From Acanthochromis polyacanthus (Eukaryota > Chordata > Actinopteri > Pomacentridae), in the NCBI RefSeq assembly GCF_021347895.1, contig NC_067135.1, forward strand, positions 1,287,320 through 1,351,319: a DNA stretch of 64,000 bases, given 5' to 3'. Position 1 is the first letter of the stretch. Every line of letters starts with the position of its first letter. This document shows, piece after piece, positions 9,844 to 64,000 of the stretch. A program made the position numbers and the translations under genes. Under the pieces are notes generated by a model. The model was not told the DNA's origin. It did not search any database and saw only the letters and a list, made by a program, of their open reading frames with translations.

Positions 9844-10309
9844 CAAAAAAAATGTTTTCGGGCTTCAGGTCTCTGTGCAAAATCCCGCGTGAATGGAGTT
9901 CTTGTAGTCCTTGCAGTAGCTCCTGGCAGATCCACAGTCTTTGAGCCTCAGTCAAACTTTCTCTGTCAGGAAAGTTCTTGTTTTCAATTACCTCCGCCAG
10001 ACTGTATTTGCAGAGAGGGGAGACAAAATAAGCAAAGTAATTATCTTCCAACACTGCAATTGGTTGTAAAAGATGTTCTGTTTTGAATGTTTCTGAACAT
10101 AGGACATGTGCCATTTTAATCTAATTTTGAGAAATATGCTTTGCAACTCTTTTGACTGCAACTTTGTTGCTCAGGAAGAATCCTGGGAAAATTTCAGCAG
10201 CATTGCATCCATTTGCAATCTTTTTTGTGGTGTTAAAAACAGGTTCTCCAACGTCCGTAACGCCAGGGTTAGAGGCAAGGTTTTCGAATGAACTCATTCA
10301 ACGGGATTC
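9844..10309 (-). pseudogene. Kinase exon 1: start codon to HRDLKPENIFF
   Basis: The exon is preceded by a strong acceptor (TTTTTTTTCTGCATTTTCAAG), so a 5' untranslated exon must lie further up, above 10309. It starts MSSFENLASNPG. It contains VAVKRV, an in-frame TAG at 10123-10121, then MAHVLCSETFKTEHLLQPI, and ends in HRDLKPENIFF with donor GTAAAAA in phase 1. Confidence 0.75.
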
Positions 10310-13145
10310 CTTGAAAATGCAGAAAAAAAACCTATTAGACATGGTCATCATTTCAGATTTTGTAATTTTGTTAGCGGCAATAACTCCCTAACCTGATTAA
10401 CAGGAAACAAATAAATATGCATTAATAGTGTGATATAAGTTTCAGAAATGCTCATGTGTTGCTGCATACCAGGCATGTCCAACAGAAAATAGCTCAGTAG
10501 TTACACTATCAACAATACTTTGAAACCTTGTCACTGTAAATATTTAGATAAAAGGTGTAACATTAACTATGAGGCAGAAGAATTACAGTATCTGCATTTT
10601 CATAATAGTAAACTTCTCAGTTTTTTTGTTGTGAGTTCTATCAGAATATTAATGCTACCTACACATTTAGACATAAATATTAAAGTAGTACCATGGCAGT
10701 GCCACATGTTTATATGGTAAGTGGACAAAAAAGTCATTTTTAAATTGTTAGCATTTATACATTGAGGTTTTAGAATATTAAATTAAAGTGCTGCAAATTA
10801 CCTTACCTTTTCTTTGCTTGAAGGAAGAAAAAAACTTGAAGGATGGTAGGTTAAATGTCCTTCTTGCACAGTACCTCTTCAATATACTTACCTATAAAAC
10901 TATTATATCTTTATATATTGATTGAAAGGTGCACAAATAAAATAAATATTCAGGTAGATGAATCTCCAATGAAGGAAAAACACATGGAAATGCTTTTGGT
11001 CCTCTAAAGCTGTCGCTCCCAAAAACAGAAAAGACAAGTAAAAACTTCTGTGAGGAGACCGGTATCGATATAAAACCCTGCCCAATGATCGGAACAGTGA
11101 CTGGGTCTTTGGAAAAAGATCGTTAACCACCCTGACATGAATGGTGAATCAGAGCAGCAAGACCAGACGTAGACACATGAAGGGTTACAGGGTTTCAGTT
11201 GATGTGAACTGCTCAGTTTGCCCAGCAGATGTAAAAGGACTGGACAACACACAACAGAGCTGTGACAGAAAAGGAATCTAGCTTTGTAGAGAAGTTGTTG
11301 TCCAACAAATATTGATCCACTTTGTTTTTGCTCTGCATTTCTGCAGAAAATAGGAATAAAACTAAAACCAAAAAACACCCGCACTTAATTTGTGAGTTAA
11401 AGAATGATGGGACCATTTGTAGGGAATTTTTGTCATTGCTGTGTCTTGTAAAGAGATTTATCTAGAAGAGATGAGAAGTCTGAATCTGGCTTGTTTAACC
11501 TGAGCCTTACGGTAAGCTATGTCTCAGCAACAGATTCTGAAGTACGGGCCAAGGTGTGTTTTAGCTGATGATTTTCATGAGGCCTTCCATGCCTTTGGAA
11601 GTTAAAAACTCCTGCAGAGGCAGAGTAATTTTTTACTGGGAATGGGCTGATGTAATTCTAAACTGCTGTTAAAGGAAACAAATGATAGTTCATGCTATAA
11701 TGAAAAAGACAGGCTCAGCATATTCAGAAACAGGAAAAATCTACTTGAAAGTGTTTGAAGTACACTCATACTTCTAGGTTTAAAAACAAACAAAACAACA
11801 ACACACAAGAGGTTGTACTGAAATGTGAAAGTTCTGGCACATTTGTTGAGTGAAACTAGAATGATTTATTTATTTGACTTGAATGGTTCAGTTTTTTGTG
11901 AATACTTGGATCATCACAATTTGCAAAGTGAATAAAACCTTTGAAACTCATAGAATTTATTCATGCATAACTACAAGGGAAATTGGTCTGAACGTAAGTC
12001 AGCCTGTTGATCTGTGCTACAGCAGAAACCTGGTTGTCTCTTTGGCCATGGCAGAGTATAAATTGTGCGTGGGGGTTGGGCAGTAGCCTTCAAGAAACAT
12101 CACCTTTAGCTCTGTCCACACAAGCACATTCGTAGCGCCTGAACATAGAAATGTAAATTGTGTGTGGGGGTTGGGCAGTAGCCTTCAAGAACATCACTTT
12201 TACGTCTGTCCACACAAGCAGGGACCAGGTCTGCGAATTAGCTGTCAGCTATTGACCTATGAACATGACATCGGTTAATGTAACAATGTTTGTTGTTCTG
12301 TCCCTATCAAATAAACAAATAAACAAACAAGCATGTTAGTATAGAGCTGGAGTTGTAATCAAAAAAGGCATTAAAAAACAGGTGACATTTTGACTTATTC
12401 CACAATGTCTGTTACCACATTATGAACATTAGTATCAAAATCCCACCACTCTCGGAAAAGAAATCCTCACGTTCATATTTTTACAACCACCAGGACCCAC
12501 CAGTACGGAATTGTAAAGAAAAGCATGAGGTTTTGATCTGTGAAGCAAACAATGCAATCTCTATTTACGTCATTAGTTAAATATAGGGAATTTCTGTGGG
12601 TTTTTGCTTCTTAAAAAATGATTTGTTACCTTTAGCAGACACACATAGCAAATGTCATTACAAAAGAAAAAAAAGCATTAAATACTTGGTGGACAACAAC
12701 TCATTTGAAATAATGAATTCTTTTCTGTCTTAATTTAGTTTGCAAGTTTCTTTTTTCTTCACTGCTTGTAAATCTGCTGGATGAATTGTACGCGTGTACA
12801 GATTCTCTGTCAACAATGTCATTGTCATTCCATTCCTAGTTTACATCAATTGATCTTTCACTCTTCATGTCTCGAGATCCGGTCTGTATGCACTAATTCA
12901 CCATTCCCGATGAAGAGAAGCAAGCATAATATAGGAATGTTCAGGTGCACACATCTGGGATCAGAGCTCCAAAGTATGCTTCTGAATAGTAGCACTGGTA
13001 CAGCCAAATATCTCAGTCACATCAGCACAGGATTTGGTCACCACCTCCCAAAACTGTCATTGCTGTCAATAGTAGCGTCACTGTCAGCATTTGTTCTGCA
13101 CCAGTCATCGTGATTGAATGTAGTTTTCTACTTTTTTCTGCTTAA
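10310..13145. other. Gene-free AT-rich region with small duplications
   Basis: I see no exon with conserved motifs on either strand. The tract 12057-12127 is repeated at 12151-12223 (TGGGGGTTGGGCAGTAGCC core). The tract 11161-11308 reappears diverged at 14238-14428. If dysferlin exons 1 and 2 lie left of the window, this is intronic sequence of that gene. Confidence 0.6.
11161..11308 (+). repeat. Duplicated segment, copy 1 (partner 14238-14428)
   Basis: Both copies share GACCAGACGTAGACACA and, further on, AAAAGGACTGGACAACACAC and GTTGTCCAACAA. Copy 2 has an extra stretch of about 40 bases in the middle. The function and family are unknown to me. Confidence 0.75.
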
Positions 13146-13735
13146 CACTTCAAATGAAATAAACCTCATTCAGTTTGTTTTGAAAACAATCTACAAGTAG
13201 ATGTAATACTTAAAAATTATTTTTTAAAAATCTTACTTACTGCAGAAAGGTGAGTGTAATGCTAAATAATGTCATAGTTGCCTCAATTAGTCTATTTTCA
13301 ATAACAGTGGAAACTCATTGAAAAAAAATGATTGTTTTTATGGCTGACAGAAAATAAGGTCCACACTTTGGTGGTACAGATTGATAGGGGTCCTCTTTTA
13401 GATAGTCTATAACGACACAAGGGCCCTTTTAAATAGCACAGAGCGACATTAACACCCCAGTGTGTATACATAGATAGATCATTTTAGTATTTACAATAGT
13501 CCCAATTAGAGAAAGAATCATTTCCAACTTTTTTGTGACATGACTGTAAGAATTATTTACTCAGAAATGAATGCTAAAAAGATGTTCATTAGACCACAAT
13601 AAACTGTAGTTGCAGAAGTTTTTAAATCAGAGCCTCAAATTAAAGGTTTTGCCTTCAAGAGTGAAGTAATACAGAGGCAATACAAAGGTCCAGTTTGAAA
13701 TTCACACTTGTCTCATTTCATAGTACTTTCATGCA
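13146..13735 (+). repeat. Duplicated block, copy A
   Basis: The block begins AAATGAAATAAACCTCATTC, contains the dispersed repeat core (13358-13480) and ends with the AAACTGTAGTTGCAGAAG segment. It is closely related to 15230-15655 and 15669-16255. It is noncoding. Confidence 0.8.
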
Positions 13736-14237
13736 TTTGTTCTCCACCAGTCCTCACAACTGAACATAGTTTTCTACTTTTTTCTGTTTAACTGACTCAA
13801 TCATCTTTCCCTAGCTGCCCCTACATTCTGATCATCACCTGTGTCAGAGTCAAACCTGTCTCTGTCCACATTTATTTATTTATTTTAGGATAATCTGCTA
13901 AATCACTCTTGAAAAATAGTTACACATGCAACTATTTTGGTTGCACATATGCAGTTGCATATGTGAGACTTGCTTGGGATTATTATATGTAAAGCCACAT
14001 TACCATGTCTCAGAGTGGACAAGTGGTTGTCTATTGCATAATAGCCATTGGCATTGTGGCTGATGTCAGCTTGAGGAAAAATACCACTGTTTACAGACAG
14101 GGATGTGGATTTGTAGTTAAAGCTGCCCATTTCCTCTCATTGACTTCACCCATGGTGTTAATAGCTGCTCGTTTGATAATCCCATGTCAGAGCAGCCTGT
14201 TTGATCCACCCGCCCATGAAATGTGAATGTGGACCCA

Positions 14238-14428
14238 GACCAGACGTAGACACACAAAGAGTTCAATTGATGTGAAGTGGACTAGCAATACAGGGGTTTG
14301 ACTGAACGAGAATCTACACACACACATCTGCTCAGTTTGCCCAGCAAATGTAAAAGGACTGGACAACACACAACAGAGCTGTGACAGAAAAGGAATCGAG
14401 CTTTGTAGAGAAGCTGTTGTCCAACAAC
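14238..14428 (+). repeat. Duplicated segment, copy 2 (partner 11161-11308)
   Basis: This is the second copy of the segment described at 11161-11308. It is followed at 14527-14580 by a short version of the dispersed repeat core. Confidence 0.75.
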
Positions 14429-15229
14429 AGCATTAAATTAAAAACAATCAAGGCAACAAAAAAAATAAGAAAACAAGAAATTGTGGCCTCCCAACCTACT
14501 ACATTTAGCCTACATTTTCATCACAGGCACATGACACAGGTTCCCTCTTGGATAGCATGGAGCAACATACACATTCCAGAATTGATGATTCCAAAAATCC
14601 ATGAGCAAAATGAAGCCCTATGTAAAATACATAATGAATGTGATTTCAGTGTAATAATATAAAACTGCTATTGTACCATTTCTGTTTTACGATTCTGATC
14701 CTTAAACTCTAACCATAGCTGAACACAAAGCTGGAACCTGCCATTCGGCTGCTGTGTTAGATGGATTGTTGTCAATTTACAGCAGCAGTTTTTAGAAATA
14801 CTTTTAGGGGAGTAGAACCAGCATGGTTATCAACAAGGCTTTTGAATAAAATTAGCCAATGATTATCTGTCCAAGTGAGAGCATTAACAAAATACATTAG
14901 GATCTCCTAAAGATGTAAGAACTGAAAACAACTGGAACCAAAGCTACATAATTTAAGAGAACATTTACCTTTGACTGTGCCCATTTAGATTTTCAGAGCA
15001 GTTAGCAGTATCTATATTTGTAAAAGATTTTATTCAGCAATTCTGCTTGGTGACATGATGCAATATAAACTCTTGGGCATTAGAAAGTTAATATGTGGGC
15101 CAGCATCTGCTCCTACACAGATGATGACCCTAGATGTAGATATATGACAGTTGGACTTTGAACTGGCACATCTACAGATATAGACATATATGATAATAGC
15201 TGTCTTTGAGTGATTTTATGTTGACACCA

Positions 15230-15655
15230 ACACTTTAAATGAAATAAACCTCATTCAGTTTGTTTTGAACACAATCTACAGGTAGATGTAATACTTGAAA
15301 ATTATTTTCATAAATATTACTTACTGCAGGAAGGTGAGTGTAATGCTAAATAATATCATTAGTTAATCTATTTTCAATTAAAGTGGAAATTTATTCACAA
15401 AAAATGAATGATTTTATGGCTGACAGAGAATAAGGTCCACACTTTGGTGGTACAGAATGATGGGGGTCCTCTTTTAGATAGTCTATAACGACACGAGGGC
15501 CCTTTTAGATAGCACAGAGCGACATTAACACCCCAGTGTGTATGCATAGATAGAAGATCATTTTAGTATTTACAATAGTCCTGATTAGAGAAAGAATCAT
15601 TTACAACTTTTTTGTGACATTGTTGTAATAATTATTTACTCTAAAATGGAAAATT
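15230..15655 (+). repeat. Duplicated block, copy B (short)
   Basis: This copy has the same order of landmarks as 13146-13735 but stops after the CTAAAATGGA stretch. It lies head to tail with copy C about 440 bp away, so the array here looks like a local tandem duplication of an older dispersed block. Confidence 0.8.
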
Positions 15656-15668
15656 AATTAAGCCTCAG

Positions 15669-16255
15669 GAAATAAAATAAGCCTCATTCACTTTGTTTTG
15701 AACACAATCTACAGGAAGATGTAACACTTGAAAATTATTTTCAAAAATATTAATTAATGCAGGAAGGTGAGTGTAATGCTAAATAATATCATAGTTGCCT
15801 CAATTAATCTATTTTCAATTAAAGTAGAATTTTATTCACAAAAATGATTGTTTTTATGGCTGACAGAGAATAAGGTCCACACTTTGGTGGTACAGAATGA
15901 TAGGGGTCCTCTTTTAGATAGTCTATAACGACACGAGGGCCCTTTTAGATAGCACAGAGCGACATTAACACCCCAGTGTGTATACATAAATAGAAGATCA
16001 TTTTAGTATTTACAATAGTCCTGATTAGAGAAAAAAATAATTCACAACTTTTTTGTGACATTGTCGTAAGAATTATTTACTCTAAAATGGATGCCATAAA
16101 GATGCTCATTAGGCCACAATAAACTGTAGTTGCAGAAGTTTTTAAATCAGAGCCTCAAATTAAAGGTTTTGCCTTCAAGAGTGAAGTAATACAGAGGCAA
16201 TACAAAGGTCCAGTTTGAAATTCACACTTATCTCATTTCATAGTAATTTCATAGT
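15669..16255 (+). repeat. Duplicated block, copy C (full length)
   Basis: This full-length copy matches copy A to its last segment (AAACTGTAGTTGCAGAAG...CACTT, about 16120-16230). The order B-C then A-like tail suggests that B arose by partial tandem duplication of C. Confidence 0.8.
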
Positions 16256-16578
16256 AGCCCAGCAAAATGTGACCGCCCCTAAGATAAAATGATAAAGACA
16301 TGCTTGTTGTCAGGAAGTGTTTCAAACATTAAAAAAATATTACTTTACAAAGATTTCAACCATATTTCTGAATATATGTCAATGGAGTGGGACATATAAA
16401 AAATTCAGTAATTGTTTGTGATGTCACAGTGCATGTAACTAAGCAACACAAATCAAGGATTTAGAAGAAAAACTATTTAGACCAAATGACTTTCACAATA
16501 TTTGGTGAGGTTTTTAAACATTTAAAACTTTAAAGTTACACGTAGACTTACTACCAATCAATTTGTGTATTGCACAGA

Positions 16579-16687
16579 CAGTTCCATTGCAGCCCTGACC
16601 GACATCTACATATAAAAGAGGGGCCCTCCAGAGCCTGCAATGGAGGGCCACTCTTTGATGTGTAGGTGTCAGTCAGGCTGAACTGTT
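16579..16687. repeat. Imperfect palindrome, about 37-bp stem plus extension
   Basis: The left arm 16594-16630 (CCTGACCGACATCTACAT ... GGGGCCCTCCA) pairs with the right arm 16641-16677 (TGGAGGGCCACTCTTTGA ... GTCAGTCAGG) around a 10-base loop. The outer CAGTTC..CAGCC and GGCTGAACTG pieces extend the pairing with a bulge. A third partial arm lies at 16720-16755. It could be a transposon remnant or a hairpin transcript. Confidence 0.75.
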
Positions 16688-16936
16688 GTGTTAACACCTA
16701 CAGCTCCACGGAAGGCTATGGAGGGCCACTCTTTGATATGTAGATGTCAGGCATGGCTGATGGGCCCCTCTTGGCAGTTTTTTAAAAAAATTAAAAAATG
16801 CATGTTTGAAGTTATATTCTGAAGAAAGACCTTAAAAGAAAATTTTATAAATGATTTTTGTTTCAACAAAATATCTCGAAACACTGGGCCACTGTTACCA
16901 GTTTTCTACGACAGTCCCCTCTTGGCTTGTCACACG

Positions 16937-17158
<222 letters not shown>

Positions 17159-17453
17159 TCTTTACAATCGGAAATCAAAGCTCAGAACTTGATGTCACAG
17201 GAAACCACAGAGATAACACATGAAACAATGGTGTGTTTGTAGCTGCTGTTTGGGAACACTGTGACTCAGAATGTTCTCAGGACTAATTATTTAATAACAG
17301 TTATGAGCATTATGGTTTAAAAAGTGGTTGTTGAGATCACTAGTATGACCCTCAGAGTTTTCTAATATGAGGAAAAGCTTTTCTGTCAGCTGTACTTTTA
17401 TTGTTTGCTCTGTGAACTCTCTGGTAATGTCAGACTTTCTCTGTTTGCTTCAG

Positions 17454-60025
<42,572 letters not shown>

Positions 60026-60542
60026 GTGAGAACAGAGAGAGTGTAATCAGCGCTAACGAGGCTGTGATGTGGTTTGTTTCCCTCGTTTATCTTCATCAGC
60101 GACGCCACAACGGCAGCGTCTTTCTCTTATTCCAAGCAGACCCCTTAAATCCACTGCAAGTCTCAGACTAGAAGCTGTAAAGATGCAGGGAGGGGGCCTT
60201 TCCAGCCATACATTACTAAAGCTACATAAAGACAGGGTGGAGTTTTATCACGGGCATGGCCGTCGTACAAATGCTGACTGGATGCTTTAAAACCGTGTCA
60301 CTGGAGAACGAACTCATAAACTCGACTGGATTTGATGCCTCATAAAGCAGATATTATGCATGTAGTAAGTCTTCAGCCAGAAAGAGCTGATATACGACAG
60401 GTAGGAGTCCAGGAAAGTTCTCAGTGTTCACCAAGACACACCAACACTCATAAAATGTTCAAAAGTAGCAGAAAGGTAGGACACCATCAAAGGAAATGTT
60501 GGTCTTCATGCAAGAACATTTTGAGTACATAGAGGACAACGT

Positions 60543-61335
60543 CCCCTGGAGTAGACCTACGGACAACTGGAGAAAGTTCTAGAGTAGACCTACCGACAGC
60601 TGGAGAAAGTTCTAGAATAGACCTACCGACAGCTGGAGAAAGTTCTAGAGTAGACCTACCGACAGCTGGAGAAAGTTCTGGAGCAGACCTACCGACAGCT
60701 GGAGAAAGTTCTAGAGCAGACCTACCGACAGCTGGAGAAAGTTCTGGAGCAGACCTACCGACAGCTGGAGAAAGTTCTAGAGCAGACCTACCGACAGCTG
60801 GAGAAAGTTCTGGAGCAGACCTACCGACAGATGGAGAAAGTTCTAGAGCAGACCTACCGACAGCTATAGAAAGTTCTAGAGCAGACCTACCGACAGCTGG
60901 AGAAAGTTCTAGAGCAGACCTACCGACAGCTGTAGAAAGTTCTAGAGCAGACCTACCGACAGATGGAGAAAGTTCTAGAGCAGACCTACCGACAGCTGTA
61001 GAAAGTTCTGGAGCAGACCTACCGACAGATGGAGAAAGTTCTAGAGTAGACCTACCGACAGCTGGAGAAAGTTCTGGAGCAGACCTACCGACAGATGGAG
61101 AAAGTTCTAGAGTAGACCTACCGACAGCTGGAGAAAGTTCTAGAGCAGACCTACCGACAGCTGTAGAAAGTTCTAGAGTAGACCTACCGACAGATGGAGA
61201 AAGTTCTAGAGTAGACCTACCGACAGATGGAGAAAGTTCTAGAGTAGACCTACCGACAGCTGTAGAAAGTTCTAGAGTAGACCTACCGACAGCTGTAGAA
61301 AGTTCTAGAGTAGACCTACTGACAGTTTTGTCGGT
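60543..61335. repeat. 33-bp minisatellite (about 24 copies)
   Basis: The unit is AGACCTACCGACAGCTGGAG followed by AAAGTTCTAGAGC, with T/A, C/T and A/G variants (GCTGGAG, GATGGAG, GCTGTAG; TCTAGAG, TCTGGAG). Its minus-strand open frame (320 codons of VGRSALELSPA) is an artefact of the unit being a multiple of three. It lies in the intron after dysf exon 37. Confidence 0.97.
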
Positions 61336-64000
61336 AGGTCTACTTTCTCCAGAGCACGTTCTCCTTTCCTGCTTCCAGTCTTTAAATTTAGTCTCACTTA
61401 GAACATTCCAGGCCCTTGAAGTCCACAGAGGAGGGTCCACATTTATCATTTTTTTAATGGACTTTTTCCATCATTTCTGAGCCTCAGAACTTCATCAGTC
61501 CAGCAGATAGAACCATGACATTTAGGAGGAGAAACACAGATCAGTTTAAATCCATCCAGGTGTCTCAATCTAAACACTAAATCTGTTTTTTGTTCATTGT
61601 CTCCATAACTAACTTTGAGCATCAATATTATGGGATGTATCGTGGTTTCATGTCACAAAGGGACAAAACCGACCCCAAAGCAAAATAAATGACAAAAATG
61701 GGACACCAAGCAGCACAAGACAAGAATGCCAAAGAAATGACAAACAGAATGGAGTCAGATCAGTAAGTGGATAAAGTGGTGGTATGAGGACAGAATTTTA
61801 TCGATGAATAACCAACAGAAGCTGCTGTTTATCTGTTTATATTTATAAATCCTCCACAGCAGAAAGCAGCTGTTCCTGCAGCAGCATTTCTTAGATTGCA
61901 TGAGTAAGCTCTGACCTATTCTCTCCTGAAAGAAAAGCCTTTTGGGTGCCACATAAACAGCAGACTTAATTGCAGCTTCCTGCGGTTTACTCTGCAGCGG
62001 CCAACTGTTGTGAGTCACACGAGTACAGTAAGGAGTGGAAACAAGAGCAGAAGCAGCTCGTATCGGATCCTGAAGCTCTTCCAGCTCCTTCTGGGTGAGC
62101 TACTGTGGCGGAGCTGCTGGATGTTAGCTCAGCTTTTCTGTCTGGAGTGGAATTACAGCCTCTTTGACAATATTAAACGGGCCTTCTGGGGGAAACAGAA
62201 ACAACAAAACTAACAAATTAGCACCTTTTAGGGCTTAGAGGGAAAACTTGTTCACAATTAGGTGTCTGTTTACGCGCTCAGAGAGCATGAGGGAGCGGTT
62301 CTCCAGACCAAAAGTCACACAATTATACAACTAAACCACATTTACAGTTTGAAGGAAACCTGTTTTCTCACCAGAAGATAAGCCAGCAGCAGGATCTTTA
62401 CCACGGTTGGTCAGCTGTAGACAAATATCACACATTTCCCAGAGACTTTTCTTCTGCTTTTAGCCACTTTTGGGAAGTTTAATCAAGTTTATTCCCTATA
62501 AAACATTTTGTTCTCCTACAGTTATGTTGTAACGCTGCTGACTGTCTCTGGTTGTAAAATACAGGAACAGCTTTGGTGTTCTCATGTTTTATCCATCAAA
62601 CCAGTCAGTTGCATTCACAGCTCGTCTGAGAGTCTTTCAGATTCTCCTCTGATGGTGTTCAGGTCTGAGTTTTTCTGTTTCTGTCCTCAGATTATGAGTG
62701 ATGATGTGCAATCATGGTATCAACACTTGTCTTTTCTACGAAGCAGAAAATTTTAGTTTGAATTTATTCAGTGAATAGAAGCTCATATTTGGTGTCAAAA
62801 TACAGATCTCTGTTTTAGAAAATGATTCTACCACAAAGTGAATCGTGTCTATCAGATGATCCTGGTATCTTCTGTGTGTAAAATGCTCCTTTCATTGTCT
62901 AGAACTTGTTCTGACCAACCACCTATCACACATGCTGATATGAGCCTTAAAGTTTACCCACAATGCACTGCCTAAAGCTTTCTCTGGATTATCAGTAAAC
63001 AGAAACACATCCAGGATACAATGATTGTTTCTAGAACTCTGTCATTAAACTGCTGCAGTTTTAATGTTCAAACCAACATACATCCCATAATACTGATGCT
63101 CAGAGTTGGTTCTATAGGAAATGAACAAAAACCAGATTTATTCTTTAGACTGTGACTCTTGAAGTGGATGTTAAACTGATATTTGTGGTCATTTTGTGTC
63201 TGTTTTTTCTTGTTTTCTGCTCATATTTGTCATTTATTCGTCTCCCTTCTGTCATTTTCATCAGTTTTGTTCTTCTGTTTGTCTTTGAGACAGTTTTTGT
63301 CTTGTTTTCTGTTTTCTGTTATGTTTTTCTTGTTTGATTTCTGCTTTTTTGTTGTTGTTTTTTTTGCCGTTTCTCAAGTCATTTCTCTGGTTTTGTGTGA
63401 TTTTGTCTCTTTTTTTGCTTTGTATCTAAATTTAGACATTTTGTGTCTTGCTTTTCTTGTCCTGTGTTGTTTGGTGTCTCGTTTTTGTTATTTACTGGAA
63501 ATTACTTCAAAAGATTGTCTAAACTAACAAAAAAATTTACTAAAACTAGTAAAAAATCGTCCAAACTGACTCAAAAGTTATCCAGAATGATTTAAAGCTT
63601 GTCTGAAGTTACTTTAAAGTTGTTCAAAAAGACTCTAAGGTTGATAAAACATTTGTCCAAAATTAGTAAAATTGTGCAAAAAAATGCAAATGAAGTGATG
63701 AGGCTCAGAAATGATGGAAGAAGTAGATTTTTCCATCATTTCTGAGCCTCATCTCTGGATCCACCTCTATGTGTCTGTAGATCTGATAACATTCACAGTA
63801 TGAAGGTAAAACTGTGCATGGATTCATTAAATGTTCTAAAGTCGTTTAGTTAACCTGTTCAACCGAGACCATCAAAGACTGAAAGCTGAACTGCTGTTTA
63901 GGACTAATAGGATCCATTACTGATGTAAAACTGTTGATTGTAGGAGCTTTAATGAGGCTTTTTGTGAACTTCTCTCCACCCACCTCCACTCTACTGTCAC
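61336..64000. other. Intron after dysf exon 37, dispersed repeats only
   Basis: This stretch holds dispersed family 1 at 62848-62971, T-rich GTC repeats at 63180-63500, and GAGGCTCAGAAATGATGGAA in both orientations around 63695-63750. I see no exon of C2E, C2F or C2G. Confidence 0.65.

Larger units (their letters stand above)
4713..10309 (-). pseudogene. IRE1/RNase L-like protein kinase, decayed, five exons
   Basis: Five minus-strand exons join in phase with good splice sites: 10309-9844, 9687-9527, 5397-5178, 5013-4952 and 4845-about 4713. The ATG at 10297 is directly preceded by an in-frame TGA. Landmarks in order are a glycine-loop-like region before FFLSNKVAVKRV (beta-3 Lys), HRDLKPENIFF (catalytic loop, split by intron 1), FIADFGASRKL (DFG), and SDIQTAGCLVHYILTDGEHP, which resembles the helix-F region of IRE1 and RNase L, followed by RPTIEECLQAI. 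Two nonsense codons interrupt it: TAG at 10123-10121, where the alpha-C helix Glu would be expected, and TGA at 9568-9566, after the activation segment. No KEN ribonuclease domain follows; instead there is a Ser/Asn-rich linker. Family placement is from motifs only. The gene is probably inactive, though consensus error or stop read-through cannot be excluded from sequence alone. Confidence 0.75.

Noticed and set aside
12781..13113. 110-codon plus-strand frame
   Set aside because: No recognisable motif, no splice context, and its end runs into the duplicated repeat block.
60487..61449. 320-codon minus-strand frame of VGRSALELSPA repeats
   Set aside because: The unit is 33 bp, a multiple of three, so the frame stays open by default; it lies in an intron.

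Overview
The window is nuclear DNA of a ray-finned (teleost) fish, probably a spiny-rayed one. The evidence is a spliced vertebrate ferlin gene whose exons match dysferlin, several Tc1/mariner and hAT-type transposons of kinds common in fish, tRNA-headed SINEs, and many micro- and minisatellites. There is no prokaryotic or viral gene organisation.

Region 1 (about 1-10.3 kb) is mostly transposons around a decayed minus-strand gene. Its exons run from about 10309 down to 4713 and encode a protein kinase domain resembling the IRE1/RNase L family. Two in-frame stop codons interrupt it. A Tc1 element (3081-4712) sits in or at the edge of its fifth exon. Below that, on the same strand and joinable in phase, is an exon (2130-2925) with Cys/His zinc-finger-like motifs and a fragment resembling the C-terminal part of a tyrosine-recombinase-like (Crypton-type) protein. 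The 4.1-kb second intron of the kinase is almost entirely nested transposons.

Region 2 (10.3-17.4 kb) has no recognisable gene. It holds duplicated blocks, a dispersed repeat with a GATAGCATGGAGCGAT-like core, a large imperfect palindrome at 16.6 kb and a GT microsatellite.

Region 3 (17.4-60.0 kb) is dysferlin (dysf) on the plus strand: 37 exons, about 1370 codons, from the third exon of C2A to the first half of C2E. The first two exons and the C-terminal part (C2F, C2G, membrane anchor) are not in view, so the region before 17.4 kb is either a large early intron or the left flank. Dysferlin is a membrane-anchored multi-C2 protein of plasma-membrane repair, so the exons here give its cytoplasmic body: C2A, C2B, C2C, FerA/FerB, DysF and C2D. 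Four exons between 35.9 and 42.2 kb carry six single-base indels against an otherwise clean frame, which looks more like poor local consensus than real decay.

The introns are unusual. Two arrays of one 42-bp minisatellite, each over 3.2 kb, lie in opposite orientation about 25 kb apart and flank 25 exons. A 68-bp minisatellite of about 22 copies has amplified a real 3' splice site with the first 20 bases of its exon. Proline-tRNA-like units recur, one split by a SINE. A TTAA-flanked element has a matching empty site in a neighbouring duplicate. A short inverted-repeat transposon lies only about 22 bases upstream of an exon. The window ends in the intron after the 37th exon (60026-64000), which has a 33-bp minisatellite and dispersed repeats.
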